Assembly: GCA_045613685.1 (NCBI GenBank)
Contig: JAZLBL010000037.1
Location: 9,599 to 73,598 of the forward strand
Source: Fimenecus sp045613685
GTDB taxonomy: Bacteria; Bacillota; Clostridia; Oscillospirales; Acutalibacteraceae
Direction: 5' to 3'
DNA length: 64,000 bases
The notes beneath the pieces are model-generated. The model saw only the letters and a program-made list of their open reading frames with translations. It did not search any database and was not told the origin of the DNA. Made by a program: the position numbers and the translations under genes. The stretch's first letter is position 1. Every line of letters starts with the position of its first letter. Positions 27,553-35,738 of the stretch are shown one piece after another.

Positions 27553-28080
27553 TTAAGAATTAAATAATTTTGAATCACCGATTTTATAAAAAACCTTACC
27601 CACTACATATCTCTCATCAATCATGCCGATTCCAGGGTCACGACTGTCAGCAGAATTGTTGCGATTATCTCCCATAACAAAGAGTTTACCATCTGGAACA
27701 GTATAGGTATTATTCATTCCATAAAGAAAAAGCATTTTTTCTTTGATATAGTCTTCTTTAAGTTCTACTCCATCAACAAATACACTTCTTGTTTTTTTAT
27801 CAAATGTAATTGTTTGACCCGCTGTTCCGATTACTCTTTTAATCAAAACCAAATCATAGTTGTTTGGTTGAGAAATAACTACAACATCACCATTTTCAAT
27901 TTCACCATTGATTGCAGTTATTAATAAGCTTTCGCCTTCGTGCAAAGTATTCTCCATTGATTCACCAACAACGGTTGAGATTTTGAAGAAAAAAGTAAAT
28001 ATAATACTGACCGCTAAAATAGCAGTCAGTAATATAGATGCAAAATCATAAACAGTATTTAACAAATTGTCTTTATTCAT
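27553..28080 (-). CDS. lepB: Signal peptidase I (second copy)
   Basis: Membrane-bound serine protease that removes signal peptides (175 aa). One N-terminal helix, then catalytic Ser in VVGESMENTL, Lys in LIKRVIGTAGQ, and MGDNRNNSADSRD. The ATG at 28080 overlaps the stop of the upstream lepB by 8 bp; a longer frame would run deep inside that gene. The tandem copies are related but clearly different (Glu in place of Thr before the catalytic Ser-Met), so they may differ in substrate. Confidence 0.92.
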   Translation of the reverse strand: MNKDNLLNTVYDFASILLTAILAVSIIFTFFFKISTVVGESMENTLHEGESLLITAINGEIENGDVVVISQPNNYDLVLIKRVIGTAGQTITFDKKTRSVFVDGVELKEDYIKEKMLFLYGMNNTYTVPDGKLFVMGDNRNNSADSRDPGIGMIDERYVVGKVFYKIGDSKLFNS

Positions 28081-28666
28081 AATCATTAATATTCCAATCA
28101 CCAAAAGGTAAAATTCTGATTTGTGCCACACCTAAAACATATCTTTCATCAATGAAACCGATAGTTTTAAAACGGCTGTCAAGAGAGTCGTTTCTATTGT
28201 CACCCATTACAAAAAGACATCCCGCCGGAACAGTTAATGGATAAACAAAGTCACCCATTCTCTCGGTTTTTTCTGCAATATAAGGCTCATATTTTGCAAC
28301 ACCATTAACAGTAACAATACCTTCAATAAAATCAATTGAAATGGTGTCTCCGCCTTTTGCAATAACACGCTTAATAAGTGGCTCGTTAAGTGAGTTTGGT
28401 TGTGTTACAACAACAATATCGCCAACTTCAACTTCACCAGGAATTGCACTCACAGTGAGCCAGTCACCATTATTAAGTGTTGGTTTCATTGAAGTACCAT
28501 TAACGCCAACAACTCTGAACAAGAATGTGAATATCAAAAGAATTAAAATCATTGCATAAATCAATGAATCCATCCAATCATATATAAATTCCCATGATTT
28601 TTTCTTTGATTTTACTGAATATTCACTACTTTCAAATGAAATTGAAAATTCTTCATTTTTTCTCAT
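28073..28666 (-). CDS. lepB: Signal peptidase I (first copy)
   Basis: Signal peptidase I (197 aa) with a cytoplasmic N-terminus of about 30 residues, a membrane helix, catalytic Ser in VNGTSMKPTL, Lys in LIKRVIAKGGD, and the GDNRNDSLDSR box. The ATG at 28666 follows GGGTGA; an upstream GTG at 28675 is in frame but overlaps this site. It is coupled to the second copy by an 8-bp overlap and stands before rbgA. Confidence 0.92.
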   Translation of the reverse strand: MRKNEEFSISFESSEYSVKSKKKSWEFIYDWMDSLIYAMILILLIFTFLFRVVGVNGTSMKPTLNNGDWLTVSAIPGEVEVGDIVVVTQPNSLNEPLIKRVIAKGGDTISIDFIEGIVTVNGVAKYEPYIAEKTERMGDFVYPLTVPAGCLFVMGDNRNDSLDSRFKTIGFIDERYVLGVAQIRILPFGDWNINDYE

Positions 28667-28709
28667 CTCTATCACCCGTTAAGCATTATTAGTTAATGCA
28701 TTTAATCCT

Positions 28710-29612
28710 TTATTTTATAGTACTTGCAATAGTACAAATCTTTTTAAGTCTATGATTAACACCTGAGCGCGAAATAGGCTCGCTTAATTGCTCACCTAAT
28801 TCACGTAAAGACATATCAGGATTATCAAGTCTTAATTCAGCAACTTCACGAAGCTCGCTTGATAAATATGAAAATCCAACTGTATTTTTAATATGTAAAA
28901 TTGCGTCAATCTGTTTAGCAGCAGCGTCAATCGTTTTATCAAGATTTGCACTTTCAAAGTTTAACTTCCTGTTGACATTGTTGCGCATATCTTTATACAT
29001 TTTAACACCCATAAGTTCAAGACACGAATTCATCGCACCCATAACTGTTAAAATGTCTTCAATAGCTTCACTATCTTTAAAATAAATTACATAGTTTGAG
29101 CTCCTTGTTATAACTTTAGGCGTTACTGCAAGCTCATCGTAATCATCAATAAAAAGCTTTAAGTCCTTACTCAAATTAAGATATGGAACAACAAATTCTA
29201 AATGATAACCCTTATTTGGGTCGTTTATTGTTCCACAAGTTAAAAACGCACCTTTTAGAAAAGCTATCTTACAGCACTCATCAGAAAAGTTACTCCAATT
29301 AATTCTTGATGTGCTTGACTTTTTATCATATCCAAAAGTTTCAAGCACTTTCAATCTATCTTGTGCATTATTAACTTCAATTTTGTATTTTCCAGCTTCG
29401 GTTTTTATAAATTTAGGTTTAACACCACAGACTTTAACAAGCATATCACTATATATTTTTGCAATAGCGCTATGTTCAGTAAGCAACGAAATATCAAACG
29501 ATGAAAATGCTCTTGAAAAGAGAATCATACCGTATGCAAAAGAATGCAAACAGCAGTCATTTTCTAATTCAATTGATATAATTTCATTTTTAACCTCAGC
29601 TGAAAAAGACAT
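28710..29612 (-). CDS. whiA: DNA-binding protein WhiA
   Basis: WhiA-family protein (300 aa) with an N-terminal degenerate LAGLIDADG homing-endonuclease fold and a C-terminal helix-turn-helix (LRELGEQL...SRSGVNHRLKKI, about 265-293). In Firmicutes it affects division and chromosome organisation. It directly follows rapZ by 9 bp; the yvcK gene that usually separates them is absent here. Confidence 0.95.
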   Translation of the reverse strand: MSFSAEVKNEIISIELENDCCLHSFAYGMILFSRAFSSFDISLLTEHSAIAKIYSDMLVKVCGVKPKFIKTEAGKYKIEVNNAQDRLKVLETFGYDKKSSTSRINWSNFSDECCKIAFLKGAFLTCGTINDPNKGYHLEFVVPYLNLSKDLKLFIDDYDELAVTPKVITRSSNYVIYFKDSEAIEDILTVMGAMNSCLELMGVKMYKDMRNNVNRKLNFESANLDKTIDAAAKQIDAILHIKNTVGFSYLSSELREVAELRLDNPDMSLRELGEQLSEPISRSGVNHRLKKICTIASTIK

Positions 29613-29621
29613 TTTTAACCC

Positions 29622-30482
29622 TTATCTCTTAATGTCACGATGATAAACCGAAACACTATAACCCTTTTCTTTAATATCATTATAAACCAATTCAGCAAAA
29701 ACTACTGAACGATGTTTACCACCAGTACAGCCAACAGAAATAGTTAACTGGCTCTTACCTTCAGTTCTGTAAAGTGGCACTAGGTAATTGATTAAATCAA
29801 GCAATTTAGGCGCTAAACCTTTTGCTTGTTCAAAGCTCATAACATATTCATGAACCGTTTCTTCAAGTCCTGTATGTTCTTTTAATTTTGGCACATAAAA
29901 CGGATTTGGCAAGCATCTAACGTCAAATACCAAGTCAGAATCTTTTGGTGCACCATATTTGAATCCAAAAGATATAACATTAATTTTAAGTGTGTTTGCA
30001 ATATCATCCAAAAACAACTCTGCAACACGTTCTTTAAGTTGTGATGCTGTAATCAATGATGTATCAATTACATAGTTTGCAACATTTCGTGCTTTTTTAA
30101 GCATTTCGCGTTCTTTTATAATAATATCAAGCAATTCGCTCTGTGAATTTTTATTTGAAAGTGGGTGTTTTCTGCGAGTCTCTTGATAACGACGCATAAT
30201 CACTTCGTTATCAGCATCAAGGAATAAAATTTTATAATCACATTCCATAACTCTCAACTCATCAAGAGCTTCAAACAACTGATTAAATGAATCACCAAGT
30301 CTGACATCTGCTGCAATAGCAACCTTTTCGCGTTGTTCAGTAGAGTCATTAAGAATCTTAACAAAAGTAGGGATTAACTGTGGTGTCATATTATCTACAC
30401 AGAAAAACCCGATATCTTCTAATGTGTCGATAGCTCTAGATTTGCCAGCACCAGACATACCAGTTACGATTACTAATTGCAT
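29622..30482 (-). CDS. rapZ: RNase adapter / nucleotide-binding protein RapZ (YvcJ)
   Basis: P-loop protein (286 aa). Walker A GMSGAGKS is at residues 8-15; FLDADNEVIMRRYQETRRKHPL and the C-terminal GCTGGKHRSV are family signatures. In E. coli the homologue controls glmS by binding small RNAs and RNase E; in Firmicutes its role is less clear. It follows murB by 12 bp. Confidence 0.95.
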   Translation of the reverse strand: MQLVIVTGMSGAGKSRAIDTLEDIGFFCVDNMTPQLIPTFVKILNDSTEQREKVAIAADVRLGDSFNQLFEALDELRVMECDYKILFLDADNEVIMRRYQETRRKHPLSNKNSQSELLDIIIKEREMLKKARNVANYVIDTSLITASQLKERVAELFLDDIANTLKINVISFGFKYGAPKDSDLVFDVRCLPNPFYVPKLKEHTGLEETVHEYVMSFEQAKGLAPKLLDLINYLVPLYRTEGKSQLTISVGCTGGKHRSVVFAELVYNDIKEKGYSVSVYHRDIKR

Positions 30483-30494
30483 AATGTCACCCCT

Positions 30495-31403
30495 TTATCC
30501 GCCAATTATTTTAACTTCTGTTTCTAATTTTACACCGTGTTTATCAAAAACTGTATCCTGAATATGTTTTATTAGATTTAAGATATCTGTTGATGTTGCT
30601 CCGCTACGATTTATAACAAAACCTGCATGCTTTTCACTAACCTGTGCACCACCAATGGAACAACCTTTTAAATTACAATCTTCAATCAATGCACCAGCGA
30701 AATAACCTTCAGGTCGTTTGAAAGTACTACCGGCACTTGGAAACTCCAATGGTTGTTTTTCTTTTCTGCGACGAAGTTTATCATTCATTGCTTCTTTAAT
30801 TTCAGCCTTGTCAGCTTTGTTGAGTTTAAGAACAGCAGAAATGATTGTATATCCGTTATCCGTATAAGCGCTTCGACGATAACTTAAATCAAGTTTATCT
30901 TTTGTGAGTGTTCCAATATTCCCATCACTATCAATATGAGTGCAAGAATAAAGAATATCTTTCATTTCTCCACCATAAGCCCCAGCATTCATATATACAG
31001 CGCCACCAAGATTACCAGGAATGCCAAATGCAAATTCTAAACCACTTAAAGAATTTTCAAGTGCAAAGTTGCAGAGTGCTTTCATCATTACACCTGATTC
31101 ACACTCGATTGTGCATTCATCAAGCATTTTCATTGATGAAAGATTTGAACCGATTTTTATAATTACACCTTTATAGCCATTATCTGTTACAAGCAAGTTT
31201 GAGCCATTCCCCATAACAAATGGCCTTATATTTAACTCTTTACATTTTTTGATTATCTGTTGTAAAGAATCAACAGAAGCGGGAATGATGAGCAAATCGG
31301 CATTACCACCTGTTTTAAAACTTGTATGTTTACTCATTGGTGCATTTTCAATAGCATCAGCACCTAAGTTTTTTGCAAGTGTTATAAGTTCACCGTACAA
31401 CAT
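30495..31403 (-). CDS. murB: UDP-N-acetylenolpyruvoylglucosamine reductase
   Basis: FAD enzyme (302 aa) that makes UDP-MurNAc for peptidoglycan. It shows NTGGNADLL-like KTGGNADLLI, GNGSNLLV, GIPGNLGGAVYMNAGAYGGE, the catalytic Ser in PSAGSTFKRP and the C-terminal AQVSEKHAGFVIN. The ATG at 31403 is preferred because GAGG lies 5 bases before it; upstream in-frame starts overlap hprK. It begins 20 bp after hprK. Confidence 0.94.
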   Translation of the reverse strand: MLYGELITLAKNLGADAIENAPMSKHTSFKTGGNADLLIIPASVDSLQQIIKKCKELNIRPFVMGNGSNLLVTDNGYKGVIIKIGSNLSSMKMLDECTIECESGVMMKALCNFALENSLSGLEFAFGIPGNLGGAVYMNAGAYGGEMKDILYSCTHIDSDGNIGTLTKDKLDLSYRRSAYTDNGYTIISAVLKLNKADKAEIKEAMNDKLRRRKEKQPLEFPSAGSTFKRPEGYFAGALIEDCNLKGCSIGGAQVSEKHAGFVINRSGATSTDILNLIKHIQDTVFDKHGVKLETEVKIIGG

Positions 31404-31423
31404 CATTACCTCTTTCTTAAAAA

Positions 31424-32392
31424 TTAATAGTTTTGCCAAATATCAATTTCTTTTGCTTTTGGCTCATACCCCTCATCCATACCAAGTTGATGAAGAAGTT
31501 CTCTTGCCGCATTATATCCCATTTTTTTCTGTCTGTTATTCATTGCAGCGCATTCAATAATAACTGCAAGGTTTCGACCCGGTTTAACAGGAACAACCGT
31601 CAATGGAACTTTAATATCCATAATGGTTATGTATTCATTATCAAGGCCCATTCGGTCATAAACCTTTGAACTATCCCAAGGTTCAAGTTGAATAACCATA
31701 TTGATTTTTTCGGTAAGCTTAACAGCACCCATACCAAAGATTCGACGAGCATTGATAATACCAATGCCACGAAGTTCAATAAAGTGACGAATATTATCAG
31801 GCGCTGTGCCGACAAGAGTTTTAGATGATGTTTTTCTGATTTCAACAGCATCATCTGCTATAAGACGGTGACCACGCTTAATAAGTTCTATTGCAGTTTC
31901 ACTCTTACCAACGCCACTATCACCAACAATTAAAATACCTTCACCATAAACTTCAACAAGAACACCATGGCGAGTAATTCTTTCAGCAAGTTCTGTGCCA
32001 AGAAAGTAAATAAGAGTTGCCATTGCACTTGATGTAGACTCAGCAGAACGAAGAATTGGCACACTATATTTTTGTGCAAGTTCAATCATACCATCAATTG
32101 GTTCAAGATTTCTTGTTATAAGAATCAAAGGAGGCTGTTTGCTGATTAAACTTTCTAAACTTTCCAACTGTTTTTCTTTGGTCATTGAATTAAGAAAATC
32201 CATTTCACCAAAGCCTAAGAATTGAACTCTTGCAGGGTCGAAATACGGGTCAGCGCCCGCGAGTAAAAGACCCGGACGATTTACTTCTTTTGAAGTGATT
32301 GAAAGTACAGAAGCATCACATGGTAAATAAAGAACTTCATATCCATTTTCATTTATTACTTTTTCAAGTGTTACAGAATATTTTGTTACCAA
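31424..32392 (-). CDS. hprK: HPr kinase/phosphorylase
   Basis: Bifunctional enzyme (322 aa) that phosphorylates and dephosphorylates Ser46 of HPr and so drives carbon catabolite control in Firmicutes. Walker A GDSGVGKSETAIEL is near residue 150, followed by the LRGIGIINARRIFG and VPVKPGRNLAVIIE segments. A TTG at 32392 placed 8 bases after GGGAGG is taken as the start; the upstream ATG at 32443 would put this ribosome binding site inside the gene. Confidence 0.92.
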   Translation of the reverse strand: MVTKYSVTLEKVINENGYEVLYLPCDASVLSITSKEVNRPGLLLAGADPYFDPARVQFLGFGEMDFLNSMTKEKQLESLESLISKQPPLILITRNLEPIDGMIELAQKYSVPILRSAESTSSAMATLIYFLGTELAERITRHGVLVEVYGEGILIVGDSGVGKSETAIELIKRGHRLIADDAVEIRKTSSKTLVGTAPDNIRHFIELRGIGIINARRIFGMGAVKLTEKINMVIQLEPWDSSKVYDRMGLDNEYITIMDIKVPLTVVPVKPGRNLAVIIECAAMNNRQKKMGYNAARELLHQLGMDEGYEPKAKEIDIWQNY

Positions 32393-32431
32393 AATGCCTA
32401 CCTCCCCTTTATAAATAATATAATTATTGTA

Positions 32432-32460
32432 ATTATATAACATTGTTTTGAAATTTCCAA
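32432..32460 (-). promoter_or_regulatory. Sigma-A promoter for hprK-murB-rapZ-whiA
   Basis: On the minus strand, TTGGAA (32455-32460), a 17-bp spacer and TATAAT (32432-32437), about 40 bp before the TTG start. Its position supports the TTG over the upstream ATG. Confidence 0.55.
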
Positions 32461-32490
32461 TAGTTTTTTCAAAAAAATATTAGAAAATCT

Positions 32491-32520
32491 GAACCCGACA
32501 GGATATTTCCCGTCGGGCTC
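32491..32520 (-). terminator. Rho-independent terminator after the SASP gene
   Basis: A 12-bp stem that pairs fully as minus-strand RNA if two G-U pairs are allowed, around the core CCCGAC/GTCGGG, with a 6-base loop. The following bases are T-rich but interrupted. Confidence 0.65.
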
Positions 32521-32541
32521 TTTTAATTAGTCAAAAGACAC

Positions 32542-32736
32542 TTATTTCATATTTTCTTCGTATGACTTAATCATCTTTTTAACCATCTGACCGCCAACAG
32601 AACCTGCCTGCTTTGAAGTAAGGTCACCGTTGTAGCCCTGTTTAAGATTTACGCCAACTTCTGATGCAGCTTCCATCTTGAAACGGTTAAGAGCTTCACG
32701 TGCTTCTGGTACTACGTTCTTATTACCTCTTGACAT
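32542..32736 (-). CDS. Small acid-soluble spore protein, alpha/beta type
   Basis: Spore DNA-binding protein (64 aa) that coats DNA in the forespore and protects it from UV and heat. Signatures are EAREALNRFKMEAASEVGV and the C-terminal GDLTSKQAGSVGGQMVKKMI. The SEVGV region is where the GPR protease, encoded at 36912-37784, cleaves this family at germination. The ATG follows GGGGTG. A weak sigma-G-like promoter is seen upstream. Confidence 0.96.
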   Translation of the reverse strand: MSRGNKNVVPEAREALNRFKMEAASEVGVNLKQGYNGDLTSKQAGSVGGQMVKKMIKSYEENMK

Positions 32737-32780
32737 ATTGTTTACACCCCAATCATTCTATAAATCTCTTACGTTTGCAA

Positions 32781-32810
32781 TAGTATTATAAGCTATAAAA
32801 TGAGTATTAT
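32781..32810 (-). promoter_or_regulatory. Possible sigma-G promoter of the SASP gene
   Basis: On the minus strand, ATAATA (32805-32810) and AATACTA (32781-32787) with a 17-bp spacer, compared with the sigma-G pattern TGAATA and CATACTA. The -10 is close and the -35 weak; the assignment leans on the gene being a SASP. Confidence 0.35.
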
Positions 32811-32829
32811 TATTGAAAAATTTTGCTAA

Positions 32830-33690
32830 TTATTTATAATTTCTTAATGACCAAAATTCATATCCTTCTTCTCTTGCTTTGTCAATAATTTGTGCTAGTG
32901 CATTTGCATTATCGGGTGACACTGAGTGTAATAAAATTACTGCGCCCGAATGAAGTCTTGAAACAACAGTTTCATAGGCATAATCTGCGCCTTTTTGCTT
33001 ATTTAAATCCCAATCGGCGTAAGCTAATGACCAGAATACACTTGTATAACCCAATGAGCCAACCGTATTCAAAGCGTTCTCATTATATTCACCCTTTGGA
33101 AATCTGAAATAAGGCTCACTATAATTAAAGTTTTCTCTTAAATAATTATCCATTTCCAAAACTTCTTCTTTTATCTGTTCAGTAGATATTTCTGCAAATG
33201 ATGGATGTGTTACTGAGTGGTTACCGACAATATGGCCTTCGTTTATCATTCGTTTTATTAAGTCGGGATTTTCTTTAACTTGTGGCAAAGTGCAAAAGAA
33301 TGCTGCATTAACATTTTTTTCTTTTAATACATCAAGAATTTTTGATGTGTAGCCGTTTTCATAACCACAATCGAATGTTAAATACAAGACCTTATTTTGT
33401 GACTTAGTATCTAGACAAAATGCTTTAAAATTATTTTTATCAAAATATTTTTGAGCGTTTATTGAGATTTCATTTGCAAAACCATTTTTCGCAACACCAT
33501 AACTGTGTGACTTCTTATCATTTACACCTATTGGCTCAGGTGACACAGATGTTTCAGGCTCTTCATATTCAGTTATAGTTTCGATTTTTGTTTCTGATGC
33601 TTTTGTCTCTGCTTTTGGTTCTCTCGCTGTGCAAGAGCAGAGCAATGTCAACGACAGAACAGCACACAAAGGTTTAATAAATTTATTCAT
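32830..33690 (-). CDS. PdaA-type polysaccharide deacetylase lipoprotein
   Basis: NodB-fold deacetylase (286 aa). The N-terminus is a lipoprotein signal with lipobox LLCSC (Cys20). The catalytic domain has LTFDCGYENGYTSKIL, with a Cys where B. subtilis PdaA has Asn, the metal-binding NHSVTHPSF, and RFPKGEYNE. PdaA removes acetyl groups from muramic acid to make the muramic delta-lactam of the spore cortex, and the gene lies among spore genes. The Bacillus enzyme is not a lipoprotein, so the anchoring is a small difference. Confidence 0.85.
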   Translation of the reverse strand: MNKFIKPLCAVLSLTLLCSCTAREPKAETKASETKIETITEYEEPETSVSPEPIGVNDKKSHSYGVAKNGFANEISINAQKYFDKNNFKAFCLDTKSQNKVLYLTFDCGYENGYTSKILDVLKEKNVNAAFFCTLPQVKENPDLIKRMINEGHIVGNHSVTHPSFAEISTEQIKEEVLEMDNYLRENFNYSEPYFRFPKGEYNENALNTVGSLGYTSVFWSLAYADWDLNKQKGADYAYETVVSRLHSGAVILLHSVSPDNANALAQIIDKAREEGYEFWSLRNYK

Positions 33691-33700
33691 TCAAACAACC

Positions 33701-33880
33701 TTATTTCATCATACTGTTCATATTATCAACTACATTTGAAAAAGTATTTACTGCTTTTTTCGCAGTTTTTTTCATCATTTTCTTTGTTGAATTTTCATAC
33801 ATAACATTTTTTAAAGCATAAGCAGCAGTACCAGCAAGGACACCTGCGCCAAGTGCTTTATACATTGTATTGTTATTCAT
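33701..33880 (-). CDS. Small YtxH-like hypothetical protein
   Basis: A 59-aa protein beginning MNNNTMYKALGAGVLAG, with a short Gly/Ala-rich hydrophobic segment (8-23) and a basic, Lys-rich C-terminal half. This is like small YtxH/general stress-type proteins, but no family can be named. The ATG follows AAAGGGG. It ends 10 bp before the pdaA-like gene and is probably co-transcribed with it. Confidence 0.6.
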   Translation of the reverse strand: MNNNTMYKALGAGVLAGTAAYALKNVMYENSTKKMMKKTAKKAVNTFSNVVDNMNSMMK

Positions 33881-33902
33881 TTTTCATTCCCCTTTCTAAT
33901 TT

Positions 33903-33927
33903 TTTGCTCATAATTTTAATGAGCAAA
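33903..33927. other. Inverted repeat in the leader of the small 59-aa gene
   Basis: A 9-bp perfect inverted repeat (TTTGCTCAT / ATGAGCAAA) with a 7-base loop, in the divergent gap before trmL. It could be a 5' leader hairpin of the minus-strand gene or an operator; nothing decides between these. Confidence 0.4.
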
Positions 33928-34035
33928 TATATTTTTTGAAAAAGAAATAAAAAAATTAAAAAATAATGTTTAAAATTATTTCTAAAAATGTTATACTTTA
34001 AATAACATAAAAATTTCAAAATTTTGGTGATAGAA

Positions 34036-34542
34036 ATGACGCTTAATATTGTAATGGTTGAACCTGAAATTCCACAGAACACAGGCAATGTTGCTCGTAC
34101 TTGTGCAGCAACGGGTGCAAGACTTCATCTGGTTGGCAAAATGGGATTCACACCTGATGATAAAAAACTTAAAAGAGCAGGTCTTGATTATTGGTATCTT
34201 CTTGATATTACATACTATGACACGATGGAAGAGTTTTTCGAGAAAAATCAAGATGGTAATTTCTTCTATTTTTCAACAAAAGCACAAAAAAGACATTCCG
34301 ATGTGAAATATCCTGATAACACATATCTCGTTTTCGGCAAAGAAACTGCAGGATTACCTGAAGATTTGCTTTTTGCAAATGCAGATAAATGTGTGAGAAT
34401 ACCAATGATTGACGAGGCAAGAAGCTTAAATCTTTCAAATGCAGTTGCTATTGGTGTTTATGAGACACTCAGACAATGGGATTATCCACAATTACTTGAG
34501 AGTGGAGAGTTGAGAAATTATAATTGGAGCGACCAACAATAA
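34036..34542 (+). CDS. trmL: tRNA (cytidine(34)-2'-O)-methyltransferase TrmL
   Basis: SPOUT-fold methyltransferase (168 aa) that methylates the wobble nucleotide of leucine tRNAs. Signatures are EIPQNTGNVARTCAATGARLHLV, VFGKETAGLP, and IPMIDEARSLNLSNAVAI, which forms the knot. The ATG at 34036 follows GGTGAT; in-frame TTG and GTG codons upstream overlap that site. It is a single-gene plus-strand unit with a shared terminator. Confidence 0.94.
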   Translation: MTLNIVMVEPEIPQNTGNVARTCAATGARLHLVGKMGFTPDDKKLKRAGLDYWYLLDITYYDTMEEFFEKNQDGNFFYFSTKAQKRHSDVKYPDNTYLVFGKETAGLPEDLLFANADKCVRIPMIDEARSLNLSNAVAIGVYETLRQWDYPQLLESGELRNYNWSDQQ

Positions 34543-34544
34543 TT

Positions 34545-34574
34545 AAAAGCACTTGGATAAAACCAAGTGCTTTT
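34545..34574. terminator. Bidirectional terminator between trmL and yhaM
   Basis: A 12-bp perfect stem (34545-34556 with 34563-34574) with a 6-base loop; A-runs and T-runs on both sides make it usable by both convergent genes. Confidence 0.85.
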
Positions 34575-34578
34575 CTAT

Positions 34579-35544
34579 TTATAAAATATCAACCTTTAAT
34601 TCTGCGTCGTTATATTTATAGAACTTTCTGTCTTCGAGTGCCCAAAGACGATTTGTGAACTCACCTTTTTCGATTCCGCTGACTGCATCCATAATCTCAT
34701 AAATTCGAGCATCCATCAAGTCAAGCTGTGAAAGCAATTCTGCTTCAAGGAAGAGTGGTCTGACTGCTGCGCCAAATTCAGGCTCACCATGATGTGATAA
34801 AATCATATGTTGTAAAAGCATTGATTTTTCACTATCAATCTCGAGTTTATCCCCTGCTTCTTTAACCATCATTGCACCCATTACAAGATGTCCTAAAAGA
34901 TTACCTTCAACTGTGTATCCTGATGCTATGCCTGTTTCTTTTACATCAAATTCAATTGTTTTTGCGATATCGTGAAGAATAGCCCCAGAAACAAGCAAGT
35001 CTCTGTTAACGAAAGGATAAATCTTGCAAATACTTTCGCAGAGTTTAACTATTGATGATGTATGCATTAAAAGTCCACAACGTATAGCGTGATGCAATCT
35101 AAATGCTGCTGGGAAATACAAAATCTTTTCTTTGTTATTTTCAAGCAAGTATGTAACAACTTTTTTTAGGTCGTCATCTTTAAATGCACTAACAGTAGCA
35201 AGAAGGAAATCAAACATTTCTTCACCACTGTAATCCGCTGATTTCACATAGTCAGAAACGTTTACTCCGTCGCTTTCTACGACAGGACGGATTTTGTCAA
35301 TTCTCAGCTGGTCATGGCCATTATATTGAGAAATTGAGCCCCTCACCTTTACAAACATATCATTTTCATATTTACCGTGTGAAACTTCGTTATAATCCCA
35401 GAGTTTTGCAAAAATTTCTCCTGTTTTATCAGAGAGCACAATATCAAGATAAAAATTGCCATTCTTTGCTGTTTTTTTGTCGCACTGTTTGATTACTGCA
35501 TATCCTTCAACAAGACCATTATTACCGATTTCATTAAAATTCAT
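34579..35544 (-). CDS. yhaM: 3'-5' exoribonuclease YhaM
   Basis: YhaM-family exonuclease (321 aa) with an N-terminal OB fold (about 12-90) and a C-terminal HD domain (HHAIRCGLLMHTSSIV, ILHDIAKT, HMILSHHGEPEFG). The start is taken at ATG 35544 because the family is about 315 aa and a sigma-A promoter lies just upstream; a frame open to 35748 would add 68 residues that instead overlap a separate small gene. Confidence 0.92.
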   Translation of the reverse strand: MNFNEIGNNGLVEGYAVIKQCDKKTAKNGNFYLDIVLSDKTGEIFAKLWDYNEVSHGKYENDMFVKVRGSISQYNGHDQLRIDKIRPVVESDGVNVSDYVKSADYSGEEMFDFLLATVSAFKDDDLKKVVTYLLENNKEKILYFPAAFRLHHAIRCGLLMHTSSIVKLCESICKIYPFVNRDLLVSGAILHDIAKTIEFDVKETGIASGYTVEGNLLGHLVMGAMMVKEAGDKLEIDSEKSMLLQHMILSHHGEPEFGAAVRPLFLEAELLSQLDLMDARIYEIMDAVSGIEKGEFTNRLWALEDRKFYKYNDAELKVDIL

Positions 35545-35577
35545 AAATTTAGTATTCCTTTCAACTGTATATATTAA

Positions 35578-35606
35578 ATTATACACTGTGAAAATAGCTA
35601 TTGCAA
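35578..35606 (-). promoter_or_regulatory. Sigma-A promoter for yhaM
   Basis: On the minus strand, TTGCAA (35601-35606), a 17-bp spacer and TATAAT (35578-35583), 34 bp before the yhaM start. Confidence 0.65.
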
Positions 35607-35612
35607 TATATT

Positions 35613-35738
35613 TTAACCAAAAAGCATTCTTCCTGTATTTTCTTGGACAATAAAAAATCCACAAAGTGAAAGCGTAATCAACAAAGTAACTATCGATGAT
35701 AAAATAAAATTTTTTAAAAATTTTCTTGTCTCTGTCAT
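35613..35738 (-). CDS. Small membrane protein coupled to spoIIP
   Basis: A 41-aa reading frame whose ATG overlaps the spoIIP stop (TAATG) and is preceded by AAAGGAG. It begins MTETRKFLKNFILSS and has one strong membrane helix (about 12-31) with a short polar tail. It is in a different frame from the extended yhaM frame. The coupling suggests a spoIIP-linked role in sporulation, but no family is recognised. Confidence 0.55.
   Translation of the reverse strand: MTETRKFLKNFILSSIVTLLITLSLCGFFIVQENTGRMLFG

Noticed and set aside
33985..34010. Inverted repeat ATGTTAT...ATAACAT upstream of trmL considered as an operator
   Set aside because: It is AT-rich, overlaps a possible weak -10, and nothing else supports it; the region is expected to contain such repeats by chance.
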